A stretch of 64,000 nucleotides of DNA from Ulota crispa (GCA_963920765.1 OY987242.1:21476002-21540001); one strand, 5' to 3'; counted from the first letter of the stretch, positions 47,616-64,000 are shown. Notes: generated from the letters alone by a model not told the origin. Numbers and translations: made by a program.

Positions 47616-47857
47616 TTAACCCCTAAAGGAAAAAGGAGCCCTTTGCAACCAGTACAATACAATGTATTTTTCTTGTATTTGGAGTGCATCCACACCTTTG
47701 TTACATTTGAGTTCAACAAAGAAGTTAGAATATGGATCAATGCTATTCTAGAGAGGTAGTCAAGATCCCAAATTAAAACTTTTTGTTGGTAGCAAATGCC
47801 AGTTATACATCAGCGTACATATTATGTACTATAGTAGCCTTATCTTTTATGGGTTAA
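47616..47857. mobile_element. TTAA-bounded MITE, family P7
   Basis: 242 bp: TTAA-CCCCTAAAGGAAAAAGG at the left, CCTTATCTTTTATGGG-TTAA at the right. The interior resembles about 9622-9800, which lies downstream of the CACTA element, so that region may be a further broken copy. Confidence 0.6.
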
Positions 47858-47953
47858 GGAGGGTGTTGGATGATAACCATTTTATGTCAGTGTAAGAATC
47901 AAAATTGAAAAAATAAATGTCCACTTCCTTTTCAGTAAGAGTTGAAAAATCAC

Positions 47954-48798
47954 GGGGAGTGCACTCCTTTTTTTTTTATTGTACATGTGCTCGTACACGT
48001 ACAATCGAATGAAGGGTTATTATAATTGCATTGGTCCTACATTTTTAACATGACTTTATTAAAAGTAAGCATCATTGAAATGGATGTGGGCTCTTTATAA
48101 ATAATGAAGGGTAGGGCATAACAATGAGAATTATAAAAAAATTAGTTATAAAATAGCCTTGCCAATATTCAAAAAACAAAATCTACACTTTTATTGGATG
48201 TGTTTTAATTATTTCATGGTTAGCTATAGTATCCCATGTTTTGAGTATGACAAAGTATCCCATGTTCGGTCCCTATCCAAGTATCCAATGTCAAATATTT
48301 TCATTTACACTCATTTCTCCATGCTAATGCAATACAAAAAAAATATTGGTAGGTTTTGAGATTTGGTTAGACATATGCTAGGGTTAAAAGGGGTTTGTGG
48401 TTGAAGTGGAATGGGTTTCACCACTGTTTCCTTCATTGTATATTGAATTTACAAATCTGCTTTTAGGTATACTATATGCTTTTCCATGTTTTTTGTTTTC
48501 TCTCAAGTTCTTGTTTGAATTATTGTGTGATTGGTTAAAATTTATGTTTTGAAGTGTTTGGTTTTTGATTATATGTGTGTAATTTTTTTTGTCATTGTGT
48601 ATTTATAATGAACATAGGGTATACAAATATATCACAAGAACTTAACTCAAATGAAGCCTAGGGTACATGAAATTGTCAAAATTTAGAAATTTAGGTAACT
48701 TTAGGGCTATAGAAATTTAAAAAATTACCTACATAGCCCCCATCTTGTAGGGACTTGAGCGCACACTACCCACAAACAACATGTATAGTACACTCCCT
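47954..48798. mobile_element. Right arm of a ~1-kb inverted repeat pair
   Basis: About 845 bp, related in inverted orientation to 42838-43907. It lacks that arm's central GC-richer segment. Edges are GGGGAGTGCACTCC and the complement of GGGAGTGTACTATACATG. No coding capacity. Confidence 0.7.
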
Positions 48799-49370
48799 AT
48801 GTGAAAAATGAATCTTTCATGAAACTTCAAGGAAAATATCATGTGTCAACAAAAAGAAGAAATCATACTCTATATGTTTTGATAGAGAGCAATTGCCTAC
48901 ATGATTTGAATGAAACCAATTATGTTATAAACAGTATATAATTAGGTACTAAATAGGTTTCTACGTTAGTTACTTAGGAAATAAAAGTTGGAGAAGAGAT
49001 CAATTGGGTTTTAGAGCATTCACACCCTTACACACAACTTGAAGCTCTCCAAAGCAGGCATTCAAGGTGCATTCACAATCACGGGCTCACTCTCTGATGC
49101 CCCACTTTGCACTCAACCATGTACAAGCAAGCATTGAACGCATATCGCAGAGGACAAGTGTTGAGCTTCAATTGTGGGCCTCTTGTGTCAAACAATCAAC
49201 GAGTTTCCATTGTCATGGATTTGGGCGCACTAATGATTCATCAAACTCTAATTTCAATGTTCAAGCTACAACTGAGCAAGCCTTGACTAGCATACAACGG
49301 TTGCATGCCTGCAATGAAATGCTCCAAGTGTAGCTGGCATGCCAAGTGCTATTGAGGGCTTGTTTTGCAT
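48799..49370. other. Intergenic, one unsupported ORF
   Basis: An 88-codon ORF at 49067-49333 shows no domain. Nothing else recognised. Confidence 0.35.
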
Positions 49371-49686
49371 AAGGTAGCAGCACCCATGACCGTCAAATTA
49401 AGGGTTTTGAACATGATGATTATTAATTAACATCTAGCAAATTATAGGATCCTATTAGCAAGAGAAATATGATGAGTTTGCACTTTCCAATGTGTTATTT
49501 GAATACCATGAGATTAAATTGTGAATTTTTAAAGAGCCGACCACAATTGCACCTAATACCAGCATTAAGGCTTCAAGTTCACATATTATACATCCTTGTA
49601 ATTACATCTATTCACTTCCACAACTTTTCAATATTTTAGGGGTGATGATTATAGGTACAATGATGGTTATGGCTGTTGCTACCTTA
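49371..49686. mobile_element. MITE, AGGTAG superfamily, family M1
   Basis: About 316 bp: TAAGGTAGCAGCACCCATGA (from 49370) to GGCTGTTGCTACCTTA. The interior is shared with 14988 and 41144. TA at both edges. Confidence 0.85.
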
Positions 49687-50507
49687 CAAGGGTGCGCAAT
49701 GCTTGTTTAATTTCCTGGCAAATGAGTGCCTCATTGTCCCCTCCATACTAGAGAATATTTGGAGGGAACAAAACTCATTGGAGGAAATCTATCAGAGGTG
49801 GCAAATTTTTGCCAAGAAATTAAACCTTTGTGCGCATGCTCTCAAGTAGTATTTTTTTTTTGGGCCTCGTGAGGCCACCCTCTTAGAAATTGGACCAATG
49901 CTCCTCTCTCCCTCTTAGAATTCTCCATTCCTGTGAGGACATGTGGCATGTGCTAGGTGAAAAAAAAACGCTGCTCTCAAGCTGGACAAGGGCTCCAATT
50001 GACGGGGGGAGGGGACCAGACAAACGGGAGTTTCTTCATCCATATTATAGTTCATCCGTCTTGCATGCAGAATAAGCCAATGGAGGACGTGGGAAGACGA
50101 CCAAGAGGGCTTGTGGAGGCCACACCCGTTAGGGCAACGTGGCAGGGCAGGGGCAGGGGGGGACCGGGGATGGGCTGGGGTGCACCCCAAGGGAAATCCA
50201 GTCAAAGCCCAAATGCAAGCCTTCCTCTCACGGGGTGTTCAGTGTTCACGGGATTAGACCAAAAGTAGGGTTTGGGGCTTTCAAAGCGCTTACCCTGAGG
50301 CCGAAACCCTCCTTTTCCTCGCTGGCGTAGTTCCGCTTCTCACTCTCTCGCTCGCCGGGACGACGCTCTGCGCTCACCCCCGTCCTCGGGAGAATTCATT
50401 CCACCTTTGCCTCCTAGGGTTTGCTGTTTCAGAGAAGACAGATTTTAGTTTGCTTTGGTGCTGCGGCGGATTTAGGTGAAAGGGGCGGCCCACGGTCCGG
50501 CATCAAG
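49687..50507 (+). promoter_or_regulatory. Promoter and leader region of ABCE1
   Basis: GC content rises from about 49.95 kb. A CT-rich leader (50320-50400) precedes the start codon. A telo-box (CTAGGGTTT) lies at 50414-50422. Short ORFs here (49890-50330) overlap in several frames and are unsupported. Confidence 0.5.
50414..50422 (-). promoter_or_regulatory. Telo-box upstream of ABCE1
   Basis: CTAGGGTTT, the same 9-mer found upstream of eL41, about 90 bases before the ABCE1 start codon. The motif is known from translation-machinery promoters in plants. Confidence 0.6.
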
Positions 50508-54464
<3,957 letters not shown>

Positions 54465-55146
54465 AAGCTGCGCGTTGAGCCCAGTTCAAAGTCTTGGATG
54501 AGGGTACTTTGTACCAGCGGAATATTATTGTACCATTTGTTTTTCAGCCATAGGCACGGTCACTTCAATGAACCATGTTGCTGGGATTCTTGGAGCTTTC
54601 CTGTAGTGTGCACAGAACCGGGGTTTTCCCATCCTTGAACTGACCTTGAGCGCAACATAAGTTGTGTGGTCTCTTCTTGGAGTTTCTTTTTCTCGAATTA
54701 AAACTCAGTGCTGAGGGTACCTGTTCTGGAGGGTTGGGGATTAGAAGCATGGAGATAGGGTGGACGGTTGCCATTACTGAGAGATATTGAGGGCATGGCT
54801 TCTGACGTTCTCACTTAATACTATGTTTCACATTTGTGAATTTACTTGCTTCAGTAATATTAGAAATTATCTTTTCGGAGGTGTAGACGTTTCACTGAGG
54901 TAGAGATAGATACTGAGGGAAGAAATTTTTGGTTGAAAATAGAGGTTAGAGCTTGGAGGTTTAGTGATATAGTGGTTTTGACCAACTTCGTTTCTTGAAT
55001 GATGAAACTGTGCGCCCATTGTTTGATATAATATAATAAACGATGATTGTTTCTAAGATTGAATACAAGATGTTTCAGTGACGCAGGACCTAAATTATGA
55101 CTTTCAGTCCAATTCTCAACTCGCTGCTTCAATAGGGGATGACTCT
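54465..55146. other. ABCE1 3' UTR and intergenic sequence
   Basis: The first 300-400 bases are probably 3' UTR. No further gene or repeat is recognised before the P1 element. Confidence 0.4.
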
Positions 55147-56055
55147 TTAACCCCTAAAGGACCAGGGCCCCTTTTTTTAAGAATCATAGCAAGTTTGGCC
55201 TGTGATTGGAGCTTTTCATATTTTAGTCTGAAATTTTAATAGAATGTGGGGACGAGGTTTATCTTTCATATGCACTAAATTTTATGACATTTGGAATTAT
55301 GAGTAAAAAGTTATGGTCTAATATGTTGCTTTTTACGTTCGAGGGGCAGCTTGGGCAAATTTTTAAAAATCACTTTTTTCAAAAACAGATTGGTTTAAGA
55401 GATTTATGTGAACGTAGGAAGCTTTCAATCATTTTGTTTTGATCAATGAGATGAAAGTTATGAGGATTTTTTGTTTGCGGGCAGTTATGGATTCTCTACT
55501 CTAAAATAAACTTTGAAGTCCTTTATTTAACTCAATTTTCAACATTTTGGAAAAAAAACAAAACCAAAGGATGTAGATTGTTTATTGCAACATTATGACC
55601 ACTGGGATTGGCATTTTTCATTTCCATAATTAAATTCTTAACAATTTTGTGTTTTTGAATCATTCTCTACTTCTTTTTACTAACTAAATTTTTTTCATAT
55701 GTTATACAACTTCAAATGATTTGAAACTTTTTTGACATGTACTTTACTTAGGTGGAATAAGGAATTTAGAGAAGCATCACCCACATGGCCTTTTATCCTT
55801 CGGAATTTCACCTTCTAAAGGGTAGCTGCCCGGTTTTTCACAAGACGTGTTTGAATATTTAAACCATTCTAACTTCCAATCCACGTGGTGGAAAACCCTG
55901 AAATTTTATCCACATCTTCTAAAACCATTCTTCTACAAGATTCTATGATCACATATGCATAAAAAGTTTTTGTTTTCAAATTTGGGTTGATGCTCTAAAA
56001 ATGACAGTTTTGAAGAGTTTTTGGTGAAAACTTTGCTTGGTCCTTTAGGGGTTAA
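55147..56055. mobile_element. TTAA-bounded MITE, family P1
   Basis: 909 bp between TTAA (55147-55150) and TTAA (56052-56055). Left CCCCTAAAGGACCAGGG, right GCTTGGTCCTTTAGGGG. The interior matches 1867-2795 closely over several hundred bases. This is the best-preserved P1 copy in the window. Confidence 0.85.
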
Positions 56056-56209
56056 CTGGCAGTTTGGCACTACAAGATTTTTTCAGTCAGTCTCAAGTTA
56101 CGCAAAAGCCAACACAACAATTTTGAAACTTAAGTCTTCATACCCTACGATGCTTCACATATCTGCTCTCATGTATGAGATCTATGCCCTTGTTCTCAAT
56201 TATGAGCGC

Positions 56210-56561
56210 GGTAGGAGGCTCATAAATCGACCATCTAAGGGCTGAAATTGAATTTTGGGGAGGCAAAACTTCTTGTAATAATTTTAGTTAATTTTTTTTG
56301 AAAGACAAGAGGAATTGGCATCTAACTCAAGTTGTTTCATGTTTTTCTAGAGTTTTGTGGAATTAGTTGTGAAATTTTGAAGTTGAAGTGGCATAGGGCT
56401 TTAAAACTGCCCACCACCTCAAACATAAAACTACTCACAACCTCAAACATATATCGTTTGTACATTGTAAACAACTATGAAAAACAACATGTACAAATTG
56501 AGTACATTTGAGAAAGTGGGTGGTTTTAGACCCTAGCCACTTTTAGAACCTCCTACCTTAC
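56210..56561. mobile_element. MITE, AGGTAG superfamily, family M2
   Basis: About 352 bp: GGTAGGAGGCTCATAAATCG at the left (the terminal TAA is replaced by CGC) and AACCTCCTACCTTA at the right. It shares the internal block ctaagggct...ttttggggaggcaaaactt with 19621. It lies 155 bases after a P1 element. Confidence 0.75.
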
Positions 56562-59500
56562 ATGAGAGGGCTAAATGGTAATGAGTATGTCTACCTTGCA
56601 CAATTATCAATGTCCAAAGTTGTGATGTTCATTGTAGCCAAACAATAGGTTCATTTGAAAAAACTCAACATAAACAAGGTAGAAATGGGAAATTGTTGAC
56701 TTTCCCAATTTTAATGTTATGCAAATATACCATGATTTTATAAAAACTATGACTAATTCAATAGCTGTGATTGAAACAATCCAAATAGGTTGTAATGATG
56801 CAAGCAACTATTGTATTATTTGTACATTTATACATGACAAATGACACTTAAATATGTACTCATTATCCAATCAATGAGAACTAGTTACATCTCATAGAGA
56901 TCCACATGCTTGGCTTTTCTTGTTTTGGAATGATGGTTTTCAAGAAAATTGTCAAAATAGTGAACTTAATTTTGGCATTCTAGATGAATTTCTCCTTAAA
57001 TCCAATTGAATTGTTGTTAGGCAAGGTATCTATCTAAACAATTACAATGCATAAGAATATCCTTGTTTGTAGTTTTTTGTACTGTAGACACTACATACAA
57101 AACATCAATATGCACAAACCACCACAAATAGATTGCAGTTGTTTGGCCTAATGAAGCAATTGTCAATAGACATGTGCAGGGAATTTTGAATTTTACAAAA
57201 AAAATGAATTGATTAGAGAAATTATGAATTGAAATAATAACATGAATTGACAATGAAATTTTAAAATCAAATACGTACAATTCTAATCATTGCTATGTCC
57301 TAGTTTGTTGAATCAACATGATTTTGATGATTGCAAATACAATATTGAAACAATTAATATGAAGTCAAGCTCATTATCTTGATTTGTGATGTTTTGAATA
57401 GTGTAACTAGATGTAATCCATGTTTACAACTTCAATTCCAACAATGTAAAATAATCACACATAGATCCTATCCTAGAAGCTTTATAACTATGGGTATGCA
57501 AGTAAAAAAAATTTACTTACAATAAATGCTTGTGAGGCAAAATGTAGGTCTTTGCATAATTGTTATAGGCACAACCATTTCTTTAAAAAATTTAAAAACA
57601 AAAATTGTAGTGGGTTGTAAGTGCAATCAAGTTTATTCCAAAATCCATATGATTTATACTAAAAGAACAAATTCATAGTATGAAAATATGATTTAATTAA
57701 AAACATGTATAAAATTAATTTCTTCACAAATCACCAGCTACACAAAGTTACAAGTGGACTCATATGACAATACATCATGCATTAGAATTAATTAGAATTT
57801 GAAACTTTAGTTTGCAGATGAGACTATTTTCATCCTTTCAAAACCCAAATCTCTTTTGGGCTCAATTTAGTATCCATACAATTTTTTTGAGTCAAGAGGT
57901 GGGAAACCTTTTTTTTTTTCAAAGATAAGAATAAAAGTGAACATTTACCCCTATTGTGTAGTTGATTAAACTCCTACATCCTAGGAGATTGATTCAAGGT
58001 TTTTGAATCCAATTATAAATTCAAAAATTTCCTAAATCTACATTACAGTACACATAGTACATTGAGTCCAAAAAATACTTGGTAATCAAAAGTACATTAA
58101 AACTTCAAGTTGAACTCAAATACATGGCCAACAATTCCACGTCTTCATTCTTCAACTCTACTTTGTTGTTGCCTTTATATTGCTTGTTCTTAATTTGGTA
58201 GTTAGAGTGTTCATTTTCCATCCAAAAGTAGAGGTTGTTACTTTAGATGGGTTGGTTGAAAGGAGAGTCATACTACATCATTCTTTCAAAGTCCCACCCA
58301 AATCTTGAACTCTCTTTGGCAAAGAGCTAAAAGTTGAAACCAAACAATCTACCTTGTGTTCCAAATTCCAAGTCCAAGGATCATCCAAAAGTGCTTACAC
58401 AACAAGCACCTTTGGAAAATTTGATGTTAAGAAGATGGGATTTTGCTTAGTTATTAGGACAAAACTTCAATGTTGTCCTAGCAATTTTCTTCCTCAAAAT
58501 TTATTTTTTAGTTTATTTTAGTTTCTTTATGACACTACATAGTTTGGATATGGCATTAAGTTGCTAGAATTTGCAAAGTTGAAATACATGATGATTTTAC
58601 AAACCTACCACAATTGTAATTTGAAACATCAAAATACTCAAATGAAACTACAACCTGTATTTCATAAATTATATAAATCATGTAGACTCAATCTCCCAAC
58701 CATAAAGAGAAGTCAATCTCCCAAAAGAATAGACCACCTAACCTTGCCAACCCCATCTTAAAATCTCAAAATTATTATGAAGATTATTATTAGTCCCTTA
58801 GGTAGATTAAGATTTCTTAATCTAACTTTAGCTTAGCTTTCTACCCTTAGTTTTCATTTAAAAGTGTATACTAAAGTAGAAGTCTTAATTATACTTAGAA
58901 ATATTTTGAGTACAACTTCATATCTTATTCCATCTTCTACTTGAACTTTTATAATTCCAAGTTCCAACACTATGTTTTAATCTAGGAGTTATTTAACTCC
59001 TCCAATATACTTATCATCCTAGTAGAGTTGCCTAACTCTAATGCACAAATCCATTGTTTGAAGATATCCATCTCCATGCACCCCAATGCACTTACCATTC
59101 AAGTGGAATTATTTAACTCCAATGCACAAATTTACCATTTGAAGATACATATCTCCAGGCAATCTTTACTTATTTACTAATTCATGTTTCAACATGAATT
59201 AATTCATCCATCAACAATGACCAAGGTCATGACATAACCACCATCAAATTTTTCATCAACCAATGCATTCAGCCATCACAAGTTGTGACAAGGGTCATGA
59301 TAAATGGAGTGTGAAGCTCCACAAAGGCATGGTTTACCTTAGTTTCATTTTATATAGGGCCCCAATTATTAATCCAATTTGAGAGACACCAAGATGGACC
59401 AATAGAATTATTCCAAATCCTTAAATTAGGTAAGCAATTGGGTCTAAAGGATCCTTTTGAGTGCTCGCACAATTGATCTTGTGGATGATACAACAGCAAT

Positions 59501-59649
59501 CTTTTGACAAAAAAATGGGGTTATTACAATGCATTGATCCAATTCAAGACCATGTGCCCATTATTTTTCATTTGAAATTAGGGCCCAAAGTTTGGTGTTC
59601 CTACTAATCAATACTTGAGCCTGATTCACTGACAGTGCAAATTGGAACT
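56562..59649. other. AT-rich intergenic desert
   Basis: Three kilobases, strongly AT-rich, with no supportable coding or RNA gene and no clear element termini. It is probably old decayed repeat. Confidence 0.4.
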
Positions 59650-60061
59650 TAAGGTAGTGTGCTCAAATTGTGATCCTCTCACCTAAAGCGTCCTTATAAT
59701 TAGCTCAAGAATGGATATGAAGTGATTCTCAAATGGACTCTCAGTTTAGCCATTGAATGGACAGAAAAAAAAGTGTATTCTATTGCAAAAGCCAATCATA
59801 CTTGTTGGTTTCTTCTCATCTCTTTACAAGTTGCAAGGGAATGATTCATGGAATACCTAGAGTCACAAATAGGTACCTACTATAGAAAAATTTAAAAATT
59901 CATCAATAATTCAATAATGCTTCAAAAAACATGAAAAAAATTGTGTTACATTTAGCATCCATCTCTCTTTGTCTGGGAAATTAAGACAAACAAATTTTCA
60001 TGTCTTGAAAAGCCCATGAAAAGTCAAACCAGTCCTTGACGGTTTTAGACCATACTACAAT
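59650..60061. mobile_element. MITE, AGGTAG superfamily, family M3 (diverged)
   Basis: Left TTAAGGTAGTGTGCTCAAA, right GTTTTAGACCATACTACAA. The interior is the complement of the 3285-3696 copy, most clearly at about 59870-60010. Termini are decayed. Confidence 0.6.
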
Positions 60062-60287
60062 GAATATTGTGTTTAGCCGTTGCCCCACACTAATTCTCAT
60101 ACCTTACACTTTTATTGCTGTAAAAATGATTTTCATCACTAATTAATGCTAAAAAACAGGTTTTAAAGGGCCTTGTATCCACTACAAAACTGCTGCCCAA
60201 AAAATTAACAAGGTTCAAGTTGTAAACCATGTGAAATCCAAACATGGTCAACCATTAACGTGAGGCAACCTAAATGCAATATTCAGT

Positions 60288-60690
60288 GGGGAATTGATAT
60301 GTGTACCACACCTTCTTGACTATCACACCACACCCCCGGGTAAACTTTAGATTTCTACCATCGAAAAGCTAAATTTGAGAATTCAGATTTGAATTAAGAG
60401 ACTTGGATTTTGTCTAAAACCATAAAAAAATGTTGTAATTGAAAAACTACCCATGAAAAAGCTTAGCTTAAGGGAAAAGTAAAACTTTTACTTTTGTTTA
60501 TAAAAAAGATAAGTTTTTTCATTGAGTGTTGAGTGTTGTTCAATTAGACCTTTTTTAAAAATTTCTAAACAAAATCACGGTCTCTGGGTCCAAACCTGAA
60601 TTCTAAATTCTCAAATTCAGCTTGGGAAAATTTTTTTACCCCTCGGTGTGGTGGGATAGTCAAGAAGGTGTGATACGCATATCAATTCCC
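60288..60690. mobile_element. MITE, GAATTGATATGTG family M6
   Basis: About 403 bp with ~50-bp inverted repeats: GGGGAATTGATATGTGTACC with ACACCTTCTTGACTATC at the left, and complements at the right. A related inverted copy lies at 34553-34873. A target duplication is not clear. Confidence 0.8.
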
Positions 60691-63324
60691 TAATCCCTAT
60701 TCACTGTACCTTACTCCCAATTAGGCTTGGGCCCGTGGTCTGAACCCTAAGACCGAGACCGAAGGTTGTAGTTTTTCCGTCCCTGCTGGTTCGTCTCTCT
60801 CCAGCAAAGCTTTCCAGAGTTCTCTCTCCCCTCGCGTCGTACATTCTCGACGTTGCATCATGCTCCCTCTCCGTAATTGCTGCGTTCATCGATCATGCTC
60901 CCCAGCGTCATTGATCTTCCGGTGAGCTGCGTGCTTCCCTTCTACTACATTCATTCTCTTTACAATGTTTCTTCTGCGCCCGTGAGCGATTGCGCTACCA
61001 ACCCTAATATCTGTATGTCCCAGCAAAGTTTAAGCGTTACTGTTCAATTCTGCAGGCTCTCTGTTGATTCTCACAGCTCCCCTTTTTTTCTGGCATTTGT
61101 CCTCATGTAGTTGTACTTACTTAATTGATATTCATGAGAATTGAGGGTTTGGACTGTCGACGTTGGTATGTAGCTGTCCTGCTCAGGTCAATTTCTCACG
61201 CTCAGTGATTGTTTCAGTTGCTCGTTTGAAATAATTGCTGCGTTTTAGTTCTTCGATCATGATAGACCTCTACTGATGTACTCATGAGCTGCTCTACTTC
61301 GTTTCCGGTGCATTGATTTGATGTACGAGGTTCTTTTGCGCTCATTCCAGCCCTAATGTCGACACTGCATGATTACTTTAAGCAATTGTGTACGAGCCTT
61401 TATCAATTCTTACAGCTGCCGTTTTTGCCGTAATTCCATGTAGTAGTACCTAGGAGACCTACTTTTTCTCGATGCTGGAGAATGTAGTTTTCCTTGTGGA
61501 CGTTGGAACGTAATTTTCTGGTTAGGTCAATTTTGCATGCCTTGGCCAAGTCGATTAGTGATCTTTTTAGTTTTTAATTTTGAAACTTGTGCTGCGTTAA
61601 GACAGATTCTGTCTCTCTGTTCTATCACATACACTCTTTGCTGTGGTGTTAGTCTTTGAGGTGTAAATACTCTTCCCTGTGCTATGTCGATCGGGTTATT
61701 TGAATGGCGGAGGGCAGTTCAATCTGTTGAAGAGGCAAACTGCAAAGTCGCTACAGTGATTCAGCAGCGTGAAAGTGCTTATTTGAGTTAGGGTTTTTGT
61801 CAACAATCAGGCATTTTTTTGTCTTTAGGGCTTTTATTAGGAGTGGCTCTGGAAAAGCCTTTACAACCTTGAACTCAACATGATTTTTGAGAGAAAACGG
61901 CTGTTGCAATCGTGAGCGATTGGCAGGTTTAAATTATAAGAAAAGCATAATTGTGATACATGAAGTTGTGTTGTGATTTTGTCCAATGCAGCTGACACGA
62001 GTACGGTGCTATGAAAGCCGACTGAATGGCTATGAGAGTAGTACGCAGGGCTTCATCAAACAAGAGAGAAGTGGTTACATGGTCTCGTATTTTCATGAAG
62101 GAAGCGGGAGCTATTGAAATTGCCATCGCATAACTTTCAGGTATGATGTGTGGCTGATATCGAATTTCGTAGTGGAAAGTAGTTGTTGTAAAGAACTAAG
62201 TTCGAGAAGAACGGTGATGTAAAAGATATACGATATGTTGGTACTGTCTTTCTGGCTAGAGTAGCCAGTAATGCATCCTCCTGCCGATTTTCTATTCTCT
62301 CTTTTGAAACTGCTAATGAAAACTATGCTGAAAGTTGACGATTTTAGTTTGTTTTTAGGTTTAACAATTGTTGCCTGAACTTGAAATATCGATTAGATAG
62401 TAATTTTTCACGTGTGTACAGTCCTTATCTATCCTGAATGATCTCATTTAGGTCCTTACAGGATTCGAATGCAGGAATTTGACAGGTTTCATGCTACTTA
62501 AAATATGTTACTTTGGACCTGTGAGCTGATCATGGATAGTTTTGAACAGCCTTACGAAGGACCTGAACGAGAGAAATGGTGGAGAAATTGATTGCAACTT
62601 ATGGCGAAGCAGGTGTGTGATTGAATTTGCCGAAGAAGTAATTAAAGTAATTGAATTTATCGAAAGTATCGTTGCAGATATCCGCTATTCAAGGCGCTCA
62701 TTGGTGGTGAACGTGGAAGACTGTGACCCGGCAACTGATCTTCAACAATTGCTCTTCTGAAAGGGGTCATTTCTGAGGGCATAGTAGCTAATGGAGTAAT
62801 TTGGTATTCCAGTTTGAGGATCGTCTACCTTAGAAGCATTGGACGCAGTTGGGATTTACTTTAGTGGATAACCTGACGACTGTATGATAAAGTCTTTGCT
62901 CGGTGAAGCGTTGACACTGGGGCAATAGTGAAGCGCATGGTTTACTGCCCCGCTGAGGTCACGCCATTGTTGGCATTCTTGAAATTAATGATACGTGATG
63001 TCAGAGTGCAGATAGTTTGGTCCTTGTGAGGAATCGAGAGTAATCCAGTTTGGTGTCTTAAAATTGTTCATACTTTTTCTCGAAAAAGACCCGTAAGACG
63101 AGGGTGCCGACGATAGAGCCTGATTATGGTTGAGATTTTTTTGTGGTCGGGCGAAAGGAAATTTGGCTTCGAGCTTACATTCGTTGTAGGTTTCCAAAAT
63201 AGTTTCAATGCGCTTTCTCCTTCAAGTTGAATTAGGCGAGGAACATTAACATCAAGGGAGTTATGTGGAATCATCAACCCTCGGTTTCATACATGGAACG
63301 CGTGTGAGTGCCTCAGGAGAGGTC
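60691..63324 (+). promoter_or_regulatory. Probable promoter, 5' UTR and leader introns of the last gene
   Basis: A GC-richer promoter-like stretch at 60.70-60.92 kb holds TGGGCC (about 60728) and AACCCTAA (about 60743), both common upstream of housekeeping plant genes. A short exon ending CTTCCG before GTGAGCTG (near 60920) is plausible, with a 22-codon upstream ORF from 60859. No continuous coding sequence lies between here and 63.3 kb, so leader introns are likely. The 62542-62760 ORF is not supported. Confidence 0.35.
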
Positions 63325-64000
63325 ATGGAGTTCGATTTGGAGCAGCATATGGGGCTAGATCCGCATGTCGAGATTGGTCGAGAAGAACTTGAACTGGGTT
63401 TACCACCTTCGCTAGTTTTTAATGCCTTTTCGGAAGTTCAAGACACAAGTTATACAGTAAGGACGTCCGCAGTCATTGGCCAAGGTAATTTGAAGTCTTT
63501 GAGGGCTGGTCCTAATGGGAGTATTCGTGCATCCTATGCTTCAGCTACAGACCTTCAGCAGGCAGAGTTGGTACCTGCAGCTTATAGTCCTGGTTCTCAT
63601 CCTGATATAATTTCATGGCCGCAGCTTTCTATATGCGAAGCTTCAATGTGAGTTTATCCCCAACAATGGAAGTTGATTGATATGTGTTGTCAGTGTTTTC
63701 ATATGTCAAGTTTCTCATTGGTTAGCTCGCATGCATGACACAAATAGTCTTACCTTGGCTTCAATTTCATGGCTTCGTTCATTTATATTTTGTAGCTTTT
63801 CTAATTAACACTTCGTCAGGAACGGGTCTGTACGATGTGCTGTTATGCTGACAATGCTGTTATGCGATTTGCTTTACCTTAAGATATTACATCAGAATAC
63901 AGCAGCTTGCTGAGCTAGGGTTGTCTTATGTAGGAAGGGTACAAGTGAGGAGGAGGACCTGGTTACAACATTCAATCTGAATCTGACATCTGGTAATTTT
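63325..64000 (+). CDS. Unrecognised protein with LxLxL motif (5' part, runs off window)
   Basis: Exon 63325-63647 starts at the first in-frame ATG (MEFDLEQHMG) and ends in phase 2 before GTGAGTTT. It joins an exon beginning at 63934 (after TTATGTAG) that continues past the window edge. The join gives SICEASM then KGTSEEEDLV. Composition is soluble and low-complexity to mixed. LELGL at residues 22-26 fits the EAR-type LxLxL repression motif, and FNLNL occurs near residue 121. I cannot assign a family; a nuclear regulator is a guess. The true start could lie upstream if a further leader exon is coding. Confidence 0.5.

Overview
The window is nuclear DNA of a plant-type eukaryote. Coding regions are split by many small GT-AG introns, islands of GC-richer coding sequence sit in an AT-rich background, and one gene encodes a membrane protein of a type I know from plants. 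A fourteen-exon gene resembling flagellar (axonemal) proteins, plus the very high density of small terminal-inverted-repeat elements, suggests a lineage with swimming sperm (bryophyte, lycophyte, fern or streptophyte alga) rather than a flowering plant. I cannot name the species.

Genes, left to right. eL41 (11.25-11.61 kb, +) is a 25-residue ribosomal protein split by an intron after codon 4. A divergent phosphoglycerate kinase (24.5-26.6 kb, +) has three exons and 490 aa. A flagellar-type protein (27.3-35.5 kb, +) has about 14 exons and about 855 aa, with TF-x-P repeats and a degenerate EF-hand. A plant multi-pass membrane protein, probably the DUF7733 family (37.2-40.1 kb, -), has three exons and 290 aa and converges on the previous gene. 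ABCE1/RLI1 (50.5-54.5 kb, +) has 11 coding exons and 605 aa. An unrecognised gene with an LxLxL motif starts near 63.3 kb (+) and runs off the window. The two translation genes (eL41, ABCE1) both carry a telo-box (CTAGGGTTT) upstream of the start.

The rest is mostly transposon debris. 0-10 kb, 13-23 kb, 36-39 kb, 41-50 kb and 55-61 kb are packed with non-autonomous DNA elements: at least ten bounded by TTAA and CCC(C)-starting inverted repeats (piggyBac-like signature), several families starting with AGGTAG next to TA, three copies of an AGGGGGTTTC family with 3-bp target duplications, one CACTA element, two Helitrons with a third Helitron-like 3' end, and one element inserted in a TA microsatellite. 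There is one decayed Ty1/copia polymerase (44.0-45.5 kb). I found no transposase gene that could move the DNA elements.

All exon boundaries were read by eye from GT-AG signals and frame continuity. Repeat families were matched by eye within the window only, so copy edges are good to a few bases at best and family names are inferences from termini.
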